From the NCBI GenBank assembly GCA_959604475.1, contig CAUHBX010000109.1:1-5065 (forward strand): a DNA stretch of 5,065 nucleotides, given 5' to 3'. Each line of letters starts with the position of its first letter. The stretch's first letter is position 1. Positions 1 through 5,065 of the stretch are shown piece by piece. The notes below the pieces were generated by a model. The model did no database searches. It was not told the DNA's origin and saw only the letters and a list, made by a program, of their open reading frames with translations. The translations under genes were made by a program, and so were the position numbers. Origin of the DNA: an uncultured Eubacteriales bacterium (lineage in GTDB: Bacteria > Bacillota > Clostridia > Lachnospirales > Anaerotignaceae).

Positions 1-593
1 ACAGCAGTAACACATGCACCCATAATAAGTCCAAGTAACGGATTAGAAAATTTTGTTAAAATATTTGTGAATGCAGGTACTTCAGCAAGAGGCTTAACTG
101 CTCCGCTCATAGTCTCCATTCCAAACATAAGAACAGCAAACCCTATGAGTATATTACCAATATTTTTCTTTTTATCTTTTTTAGAGAACAAAATCAAGCC
201 GATACCTATTAAGGCCAATACCGGTGAAAACGATGTAGGCTTTAATAGCTGCATAAAAAAGCCGTCGCCCTCAATTGCCGTAAGGCTGAGAAGCCACGCT
301 GTAACAGTAGTACCTATATTGGCACCCATTATTATACCGATAGCCTGATTAAGCTTCATTATGCCTGAATTTACAAATCCGACAACCATAACTGTTGTAG
401 CCGATGAGGATTGTATTACAGCCGTTACTCCAGCGCCTAAAAGCACAGCCATTATCCTGTTCTTTGTAAGTTTTTCAAGCACTCTTTCAAGTTTACCCCC
501 TGAAAGCTTCTCAAGCCCTTCCCCCATGATATGCATACCGTATAGGAAAAGCGCAAGACCCCCAGCCATTGTTAAAATATCAAAAAAATCCAT
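1..593 (-). CDS. Na+/phosphate cotransporter family protein (Na_Pi_cotrans, PF02690), C-terminal part missing at window edge
   Basis: This gene runs off the left edge, so only residues 1-197 are visible and no stop codon is seen. Translation from the ATG at 593-591 gives a hydrophobic protein beginning MDFFDILTMAGGLALFLYGM. Residues 61-67 read QSSSATT and residues 90-96 read GANIGTT; both are hallmarks of the NptA/SLC34-type Na+-dependent phosphate transporters. The family has an inverted or duplicated QSSS repeat. The visible part ends at LLGLIMGACVTA (residues 186-197), which resembles residues 51-59 just before the first QSSS, so the second repeat appears to start at the edge. By family knowledge the full protein is usually about 540-600 residues, often with a PhoU-like C-terminal domain, and acts in the cytoplasmic membrane. 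The start is supported by a G-rich site (AGAGGCGGGG, 608-599) just upstream and by an in-frame stop at 632-630. It is divergent from the lysine operon. The substrate (phosphate import or export) cannot be settled from this fragment. Confidence 0.93.
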   Translation of the reverse strand, partial: MDFFDILTMAGGLALFLYGMHIMGEGLEKLSGGKLERVLEKLTKNRIMAVLLGAGVTAVIQSSSATTVMVVGFVNSGIMKLNQAIGIIMGANIGTTVTAWLLSLTAIEGDGFFMQLLKPTSFSPVLALIGIGLILFSKKDKKKNIGNILIGFAVLMFGMETMSGAVKPLAEVPAFTNILTKFSNPLLGLIMGACVTA

Positions 594-940
594 TAATACC
601 CCGCCTCTGATAATTAGACATATAGTTCTTTAGTTCTATATGTTGAAAGATAATATATGTATGTAAAATACAAATGCTTCTAAAGTAAAATAAATGTAAA
701 ATGAAGCTTTACGGCGATATTCTACAAATATTGTATTTATTATGTAAAATTCAGTTAAAATTCAAGCACAATTACATATTTGTTTGAAAATAAAAACATT
801 ATCATTTACAGCTGAATATAAATGTGGGTAGAATTACACAATATTACAATATAATATGCCCTTTAAATATAAATTTTATGGCTTAGCCAGTCAAATTTGT
901 TGAGCATATGCATAAAAATGCGAAATTTATCAGAAAAGCC
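594..940. other. AT-rich divergent intergenic region, no gene seen
   Basis: This stretch separates the divergent Na/Pi cotransporter gene from the lysine operon. It is strongly AT-rich and stops occur often in all frames. I see no protein-coding ORF with a ribosome binding site, no tRNA- or rRNA-like fold and no strong inverted repeat. There is a short direct repeat (TAGTTCT at 623-629 and 631-637) and scattered ATTACA words near 770-850, neither with an evident function. The upstream control of both flanking genes must lie here or in the adjacent promoter segment. Confidence 0.6.
730..758 (-). promoter_or_regulatory. Candidate sigma-A-type promoter for the Na/Pi cotransporter gene
   Basis: Read on the minus strand, TTAACT (758-753, 4 of 6 matches to TTGACA) is followed after 17 nt by TACAAT (735-730, 5 of 6 matches to TATAAT). 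This would start transcription near 723 and give a leader of about 130 nt before the ATG at 593. The region is so AT-rich that such matches arise by chance; a second arrangement, TTGAAT (765-760) with CATAAT (744-739), has a poor 15-nt spacer. This is a weak call. Confidence 0.3.
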
Positions 941-969
941 TTGCAAAAGCTTTAATTTAATAATATACT
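941..969 (+). promoter_or_regulatory. Probable sigma-A-type promoter of the lysA-lysC operon
   Basis: TTGCAA (941-946, 4 of 6 matches to TTGACA) is followed after exactly 17 nt by TATACT (964-969, 5 of 6 matches to TATAAT). Initiation would fall near 976, about a dozen bases before the first strand of the riboswitch P1 helix, so the transcript would carry the whole aptamer. A perfect TATAAT also lies at 979-984, with a weak TTTAAT (956-961) 17 nt upstream, but a start from it (near 991) would fall inside P1. I therefore prefer the upstream pair. The assignment comes from sequence matching only. Confidence 0.55.
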
Positions 970-988
970 AACTTAAAATATAATCATT

Positions 989-1150
989 GACAGAGGCGCA
1001 TCGTATCAAAAGTAAGCGGATTACAGCGGACTTTCGCAAAGTCCTATTCGTATGAAAGGGAACGTTGCCGAAGGCGGCCGAGGCGTAAGGCTGACCTGGG
1101 TAAACGGAATAATATCCGTTTAACTGTCGCAGTTTATGCGGAGTGCTGTC
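989..1150 (+). promoter_or_regulatory. Lysine riboswitch (L-box) aptamer
   Basis: The leader carries the conserved L-box core: AGAGGCGCATC near the 5' end, GAAAGGGAACG and GCCGAAGG in the middle, and GGAGTGCTGTC at the 3' end. Helices can be drawn by eye. P1 is GACAG (989-993) with CTGTC (1146-1150). The base of P2 is GGCG (995-998) with TGCC (1066-1069), and AGTA (1011-1014) is the loop-E-like element. P2a is 1016-1021 with 1046-1051, and P2b is GGACT (1028-1032) with AGTCC (1040-1044). P3 is 1073-1079 with 1089-1096, with A1094 bulged. P4 is TAAACGGA (1101-1108) with TCCGTTTA (1115-1122). P5 is CGCA (1128-1131) with TGCG (1137-1140). By established knowledge this class binds L-lysine at the five-way junction and represses lysine genes, which fits lysA and aspartokinase immediately downstream. 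Its P1 sits in competition with an antiterminator. Confidence 0.96.
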
Positions 1151-1180
1151 TCAGTTGAATATTTATTAGTTAACTGACAG
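1146..1180 (+). promoter_or_regulatory. Antiterminator helix of the lysine riboswitch
   Basis: CTGTCTCAGTT (1146-1156) can pair with AACTGACAG (1172-1180), giving nine base pairs with a two-base bulge and an AT-rich loop. The 5' arm contains the entire 3' strand of aptamer P1 (CTGTC, 1146-1150), and the 3' arm contains the first bases of the terminator stem (ACAG, 1177-1180). P1 plus terminator and antiterminator are therefore mutually exclusive, the expected layout for ligand-induced transcription termination. The pairing is read directly from the sequence; the switching is inferred. Confidence 0.8.
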
Positions 1181-1215
1181 CCCCATTAGGTATGAACCTA
1201 TCTGGCTGTTTTTTT
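1177..1215 (+). terminator. Rho-independent attenuator of the lysine riboswitch
   Basis: ACAGCC (1177-1182) pairs with GGCTGT (1204-1209). An upper helix TAGGT (1187-1191) pairs with ACCTA (1196-1200) around an ATGA loop, with a small internal loop (CCAT opposite TCT) between the two helices. The stem runs into seven T residues (1209-1215). It lies between the aptamer and the lysA ribosome binding site, so it should abort transcription of the operon when lysine is bound. Confidence 0.9.
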
Positions 1216-1247
1216 ATCGAAATTTACAGTAAAGGAGTTAAAACATC

Positions 1248-2543
1248 ATGATTTGCAGCAACATTGGAATTAACGAAAAAGGCCGTCTTACCTTTGCCGG
1301 ACAGGATACGGTTGAACTTGCCAAGAAATACTCAACTCCCCTTTATCTTATTGACGAAGAAAAAGTGCGCGAAAAAATGCGCATATATGTAAAAGCAATG
1401 AAAGATAATTTTCCGGAAGGCTCCATGCCTCTTTATGCCAGCAAAGCACTTTGTTTTAAAAAAATATACTCAATTGCCGACGAAGAAAAAATGGGCGTTG
1501 ATGTAGTTTCCCCGGGTGAGCTTTATACCGCGCTTCAGGCAGGATTTCCTATGGAAAATGTGTATTTTCATGGAAACAACAAGACCGATGAGGATATAGA
1601 ATTTGCCATTAAAAGCAAAATCGGCTTTTTTGTCTGTGATAATCTTGATGAGCTTAAGACAATAGACCTCACGGCCGCTAAACACGGCATTGTACAGAAA
1701 GTACTTCTCAGGCTTACTCCCGGTATCGACCCTCATACCCATGTAAAAATTTCAACTGGAAAGGTTGATTCTAAATTTGGTATCGCAATTGAAACCGGCC
1801 AGGCTGAGGAAGCTATAAAGACTGCCCTTGGAAAGAATAATATAGAGCTTTGCGGATATCACTGTCATATAGGTTCACAGACATTTGATATTAAGCCGTT
1901 CGAGGACGGCGCCGATATAATGCTCAAATTTACAGCCCACATTAAGGACGTATTCGGCTATGAAGCCAAAATACTTAACCTTGGCGGAGGCATGGGCGTA
2001 AAATATGTTGAGAGTGACCCTGATATTGATTATGCTGAAAATATCAAAGGAATTTCCGATATGATGAAAAAGAAATGCGATGAACTTGGAATAACACTTC
2101 CCATCGTTCTCATGGAACCAGGAAGAAGTATAGTCGCTGACGCAGGTATGACACTATATACTGTAGGCGGTACTAAAGAAATACCAGGATATAAAAACTA
2201 TGTTTCTATAGACGGAGGAATGACAGATAATCCACGATATACCCTTTATGAATCTCCATATACAATTTCCCTGGCAAATAAGGCATCAGAAAAGCCTTCA
2301 ATGGAATATACTGTTGGCGGCAGGTGCTGTGAAAGCGGCGACCTTATTCAGGAAAATGTAAGTCTGCCTCAGGCTCATAAGGGCGATATACTCGCGGTAA
2401 TGACGACAGGAGCTTATAATTACTCTATGTCCTCACATTACAACCGTATACCAAACCCTCCTGTTGTAATGCTAAATAAGGGAGACAGCTATGTAGCTGT
2501 TAAACGTGAGACTTATTCCGACCTAATGAAAAATGATATTTAA
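1248..2543 (+). CDS. lysA: Diaminopimelate decarboxylase LysA
   Basis: LysA is a PLP-dependent fold-type III (alanine racemase-like) cytosolic enzyme that decarboxylates meso-2,6-diaminopimelate to L-lysine, the last step of the pathway. The 431-residue length is normal for the family. Residues 63-67 (YASKA) place the PLP Schiff-base lysine at K66, in the form also used by Bacillus LysA. HIGSQ (207-211), the glycine-rich LGGGMG (245-250) that holds the PLP phosphate, and EPGR (290-293) follow in the usual order. CESGD (361-365) gives the catalytic Cys361 that distinguishes this family from most arginine or ornithine decarboxylases, and Tyr390 in GAYNYSM contacts PLP. No key residue is missing. 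The ATG is preceded by AAAGGAG (1231-1237) with a slightly long 10-nt spacer, and an earlier start would run into the terminator. It is the first gene after the lysine riboswitch and is followed after 25 nt by aspartokinase. Confidence 0.97.
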   Translation: MICSNIGINEKGRLTFAGQDTVELAKKYSTPLYLIDEEKVREKMRIYVKAMKDNFPEGSMPLYASKALCFKKIYSIADEEKMGVDVVSPGELYTALQAGFPMENVYFHGNNKTDEDIEFAIKSKIGFFVCDNLDELKTIDLTAAKHGIVQKVLLRLTPGIDPHTHVKISTGKVDSKFGIAIETGQAEEAIKTALGKNNIELCGYHCHIGSQTFDIKPFEDGADIMLKFTAHIKDVFGYEAKILNLGGGMGVKYVESDPDIDYAENIKGISDMMKKKCDELGITLPIVLMEPGRSIVADAGMTLYTVGGTKEIPGYKNYVSIDGGMTDNPRYTLYESPYTISLANKASEKPSMEYTVGGRCCESGDLIQENVSLPQAHKGDILAVMTTGAYNYSMSSHYNRIPNPPVVMLNKGDSYVAVKRETYSDLMKNDI

Positions 2544-2568
2544 TATATAAATAAAGGAGACTCTTAAA

Positions 2569-3891
2569 ATGTCAGTAAAAGTATTGAAATTCGGAGGAAG
2601 CTCACTGGCAGATGCCGACCATTTCAGAAAAGTGGCGTCAATTGTAAAAAGTGAGCCGGAAAGAAGATATGTCGTTGCCTCTGCCCCAGGAAAGAGAAAT
2701 GCCCAAGATGAAAAAGTTACGGATATGCTTTATAAATGTTATGAGCTTACCAGAGACGGCCAGGACATAGACAATGTTTTTATATGTATAATAAGACGCT
2801 ATGAAAAAATCATTAAGGACCTTGGACTAACCCTTTCGCTTTCGAAAGAATTTGAAAGGATTAAAATGGCCATACTTCACCATGCAGGCAGAGACTATAT
2901 TGCAAGCCGTGGAGAATATTTAAATGCAATTGTGCTTGCCAATTTTCTTGGCTTTGACTTTATTGATGCAGAAAAAGGAATATTCTTTTTTGAAGACGGC
3001 ACGTTTGACGCTGAAAAAACCAACCGTGTCCTGTCAGAAATTCTTAGCAATCACAAATACGCCGTAATCCCCGGATTTTATGGCTCCATGCCTAATGGAA
3101 CAATCAAAACCTTTACGCGCGGCGGTTCTGACTTTACAGGCTCTGTTGTTGCCAGAGCTGCCAGAGCAGATATATATGAAAACTGGACTGACGTCTCAGG
3201 CTTCCTTATGGCCGACCCCAGATATGTCAAAAATCCAAAGGGAATTGAAACAATTACATACAAAGAGCTGAGAGAGCTTTCCTATATGGGGGCAACCGTA
3301 CTGCACGAGGATGCCATTTTCCCCGTAAGGATAGCCGGTATACCAATTAATATAAGAAATACAAACAGACCAAATGACAGAGGCACAATGATTGTTAAAA
3401 GCGCTGACAGCATGGCTAATGATAATGTAATTACCGGAGTCGCAGGCAAAAAAGGCTTTTCTACCATCGTACTTGAAAAAGATATGATGAACAGCGAAAT
3501 TGGCTTTGGAAAAAAGGTTCTTGAAGTTCTTATGAACAATAATGTGTCCTTTGAACACCTTCCCTCAGGTATTGACGCAATGTCGATTATCGTCAGCACG
3601 GAAGATATTAAGGATAAAAAACTTGTACTTGCGGATGAAATAACTAAGGCAGTACATCCAGACTATATCTCAATTGATGACGGTATTGCCCTTATTGCGG
3701 TTGTTGGACGCAACATGGTTAATGGAGTAGGTACAGCCTACAGAGTATTTAAGGCTGCCGCTGATTCCGGAGTAAATATTAAAATGATTGACCAGGGTTC
3801 AAGCGAGCTGAACATTATATTAGGAGTACGGGAAGAAGATTATCAGCCTACACTTCAGGCAATATATTCGGAATTTGTTGAAAATAAGTAA
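2569..3891 (+). CDS. lysC: Aspartokinase (aspartate kinase), monofunctional with C-terminal ACT domains
   Basis: This enzyme phosphorylates L-aspartate to 4-phospho-L-aspartate, the first step toward lysine, diaminopimelate, threonine and methionine. The protein has 440 residues. The N-terminal amino-acid kinase domain (about 1-280) shows KFGGSS (7-12), SRGEYLNA (113-120), PGFYG (168-172), TFTRGGSDFTG (181-191), TDVSGFLMADPR (207-218) and GATVLHED (241-248), all matching aspartokinase signatures. The C-terminal third holds two ACT regulatory units, roughly 287-350 and 372-437, the second with SSELNIILGV (411-420). Length and layout fit the YclM/ThrD-like single-chain class rather than the 408-residue Bacillus LysC with an internal start. 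It has no fused homoserine dehydrogenase. Feedback inhibition by lysine, perhaps with threonine, is likely from the family but not shown here. AAAGGAGA (2553-2560) precedes the ATG at good spacing. It should be co-transcribed with lysA under the lysine riboswitch. The symbol is assigned by context; other aspartokinase paralogues may exist in the genome. Confidence 0.95.
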   Translation: MSVKVLKFGGSSLADADHFRKVASIVKSEPERRYVVASAPGKRNAQDEKVTDMLYKCYELTRDGQDIDNVFICIIRRYEKIIKDLGLTLSLSKEFERIKMAILHHAGRDYIASRGEYLNAIVLANFLGFDFIDAEKGIFFFEDGTFDAEKTNRVLSEILSNHKYAVIPGFYGSMPNGTIKTFTRGGSDFTGSVVARAARADIYENWTDVSGFLMADPRYVKNPKGIETITYKELRELSYMGATVLHEDAIFPVRIAGIPINIRNTNRPNDRGTMIVKSADSMANDNVITGVAGKKGFSTIVLEKDMMNSEIGFGKKVLEVLMNNNVSFEHLPSGIDAMSIIVSTEDIKDKKLVLADEITKAVHPDYISIDDGIALIAVVGRNMVNGVGTAYRVFKAAADSGVNIKMIDQGSSELNIILGVREEDYQPTLQAIYSEFVENK

Positions 3892-3892
3892 T

Positions 3893-3926
3893 AAACACCC
3901 CGGTATAAATATACCGGGGTGTTTTT
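3893..3926. terminator. Intrinsic terminator shared by convergent genes
   Basis: A perfect 14-bp stem, AAACACCCCGGTAT (3893-3906) with ATACCGGGGTGTTT (3911-3924), closes an AAAT loop and is followed on the plus strand by a run of five T residues (3922-3926). It begins one base after the aspartokinase stop codon and ends the lysA-lysC transcript. On the minus strand the stem is followed by TTTATTACTTATTTT, less clean but still T-rich, so it may also end the convergent FUSC-family transcript. Confidence 0.93.
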
Positions 3927-5065
3927 AATTTGCGGCAGTATACGCTTTAACATTGCTATCGTGCGCATCAGCTACTATGCTTCTGCATTTTTCTATATAA
4001 TTTTCTATGTCTCCATTCTTTTCCTGATGGAGCCTGTTTTCTATTATATTAAGCTCTATTATGTAATGATAGTATTCCTGAATATCCATTTTGCCTTTAG
4101 AGAACATTTCCGAAACTCTAAGCGCAGTAGTTTTATATTTATCTGTAAGATAAACTAATGTATCAGTTTTATGACAGCTATTAAGTTTATTTGTGATAAG
4201 GCATACAACAGCGCAGCCAAGCCCGATATACAACAGCCTGATTAAGCATCTCCCGGCAATCGTCACAAATCCGATTACCCCGCCAACAGCCCCGCTGAGC
4301 GCTCCAATCGTAGCACATGCATAATTCCCTGTATATCCAACGAAAAATGATGAAAGATAACCAGCAATCATTGTGACTGCAACCCGTCCCGCTGAACTTG
4401 GTATAAGTGTAAAAGCGGCTACGGCAACAGCACAGCCGATTAAAGTCGCGGCCATACGTTTTGCTGCTTTTGGCTTTACATCCTCACTGTAAGGTAAGGT
4501 AAGCGAGATAAATGTAAAAATGAGCCATTTTCCGTATTGAAGGTTTAAAAGCTGGACAGCCAGAGTACCCAATGTAATTATAATAGCAAGCCGCAGTGAG
4601 CTGTTGAGTTTAACCGGGCTTATATCCACAGCCCTTTTCACTCTTTCACTGAACGATATATCAGTATGTACCACGGATTTTTTATTTTCTGGTGCACTCA
4701 TTTTTTTAAGGGCTTCCTGCACAAATATAACCGAATTATAACATTCTCTTTTATTTTCGTCTAAAGCTCCGCCATAGCTTATTTGTTGAAGATTAACTTC
4801 ATGTCCGTCTATATATTCCTCAAATTCATAAAGCTTTTTATTAAGCCAATTAAAAAATCCTTCGTTATCCGACGAAGCTTCAGCTGATATTTCATCGGCT
4901 TTAACCGCTATATTCTCTAATCCTCTAGCCGCATCAATCAGGCCAATTCCAGCACTCGATATTCCAAAATACGCTTTCTTTCTATCAAATACAGCCTTAC
5001 TTACAGAACATACATGCTTTCTCAATTCTGTCAGTTCGGTGCTTCCGACAGGGTTTTCTTCTGTA
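3925..5065 (-). CDS. FUSC-family membrane protein (aromatic acid exporter / fusaric acid resistance-like), N-terminal part missing at window edge
   Basis: The stop is TAA at 3927-3925. The reading frame stays open to the right edge; the codons upstream of a TTG at 5025 read TEENPVGSTELTE with no stop, so that TTG is probably an internal leucine and the true start lies outside the window. At least 379 residues are visible. Counting from the TTG codon, residues 1-135 are polar and charged. The FUSC-like membrane domain follows: SLRLAIIITLGTLAV (143-157), a Tyr-Gly-Lys-Trp turn (164-167), LTLPYSEDVKPKAAKR (175-190) and AATLIGCAVAVAAF (192-205). This matches the FUSC_2 pattern in which a conserved Trp and a following basic stretch with Arg separate helices. 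About six hydrophobic segments occur between 145 and 277, and the remaining ~90 residues form a charged cytoplasmic tail. Many FUSC proteins have an additional N-terminal membrane half, which would lie past the edge. The substrate is unknown. It is convergent with the lysine operon. Confidence 0.82.
   Translation of the reverse strand, partial: TEENPVGSTELTELRKHVCSVSKAVFDRKKAYFGISSAGIGLIDAARGLENIAVKADEISAEASSDNEGFFNWLNKKLYEFEEYIDGHEVNLQQISYGGALDENKRECYNSVIFVQEALKKMSAPENKKSVVHTDISFSERVKRAVDISPVKLNSSLRLAIIITLGTLAVQLLNLQYGKWLIFTFISLTLPYSEDVKPKAAKRMAATLIGCAVAVAAFTLIPSSAGRVAVTMIAGYLSSFFVGYTGNYACATIGALSGAVGGVIGFVTIAGRCLIRLLYIGLGCAVVCLITNKLNSCHKTDTLVYLTDKYKTTALRVSEMFSKGKMDIQEYYHYIIELNIIENRLHQEKNGDIENYIEKCRSIVADAHDSNVKAYTAAN

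Noticed and set aside
67..633. Two plus-strand ORFs of 93 and 90 codons
   Set aside because: They are antisense to the Na/Pi cotransporter gene, which has family motifs. Their composition (rich in proline, serine and isoleucine) is that of a reverse-strand shadow.
908..955. A 15-codon ORF with four lysines (starts MHKNAKF), just upstream of the lysine riboswitch, reminiscent of a leader peptide
   Set aside because: It has no ribosome binding site, overlaps the -35 element of the preferred promoter, and lies upstream of the predicted transcription start. The operon already has a clear riboswitch.
928..956. A weak inverted repeat (AAAGC ... GCTTT) followed by TTTAATTTAA, possibly a terminator
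   Set aside because: The stem is about five pairs with no GC-rich core, and there is no plus-strand gene upstream to terminate.
1470..1742. A 90-codon minus-strand ORF inside lysA
   Set aside because: It is a shadow of lysA, whose motifs are intact in the plus frame; no ribosome binding site or domain was seen.
3078..3599. Several plus- and minus-strand ORFs of 61-120 codons inside the aspartokinase gene
   Set aside because: All overlap the conserved kinase and ACT coding sequence in other frames and show no recognisable domain.
3919..4158. A 79-codon plus-strand ORF after the operon terminator
   Set aside because: It starts within the terminator region and is antisense to the end of the FUSC-family gene. 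It is hydrophobic and rich in Phe/Ile/Tyr, as expected for a shadow.
1..5065. Search for a novel system such as a defence cluster, retron, toxin-antitoxin pair, mobile element or CRISPR array
   Set aside because: All coding regions fall into known housekeeping or transporter families. No repeat array, terminal inverted repeats, reverse transcriptase, integrase or toxin-like small gene was visible.

Overview
The window looks like ordinary chromosomal core sequence from a low-GC Gram-positive bacterium, most likely a member of the Clostridia (a Lachnospiraceae-like genome would fit, but this is inference). The reasons are AT-rich intergenic DNA, AGGAG-type ribosome binding sites, an L-box (lysine) riboswitch with an intrinsic terminator, and LysA and aspartokinase proteins of Firmicute type. 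I see no mobile element, tRNA, rRNA, CRISPR array or phage gene.

Layout: (1) 1-593, minus strand: the N-terminal 197 residues of a Na+/phosphate cotransporter-family membrane protein, cut by the left edge. (2) 594-987: AT-rich intergenic DNA that must hold the divergent promoters. (3) 989-1215, plus strand: a complete lysine riboswitch with five recognisable helices, an overlapping antiterminator and a Rho-independent terminator. (4) 1248-2543: lysA, diaminopimelate decarboxylase. (5) 2569-3891: lysC-type aspartokinase, 25 nt downstream of lysA with its own strong ribosome binding site. (6) 3893-3926: a perfect 14-bp hairpin terminator that fills the 33-nt gap between convergent genes. (7) 3925-5065, minus strand: a FUSC-family (fusaric acid resistance / aromatic acid exporter-like) membrane protein whose 5' end lies beyond the right edge.

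The central unit is a two-gene lysine operon. Aspartokinase makes the first committed step of the aspartate pathway, and LysA makes the last step, meso-diaminopimelate to L-lysine. When lysine is plentiful the riboswitch aptamer should close P1, free the terminator and stop transcription before lysA. When lysine is scarce the P1 3' strand should join the antiterminator and let both genes be transcribed. The flanking membrane protein genes point the other way and have no evident link to lysine synthesis. I found no sign of a previously undescribed system. The points worth a second look concern the riboswitch expression platform, a choice of promoters next to it, and gene ends.
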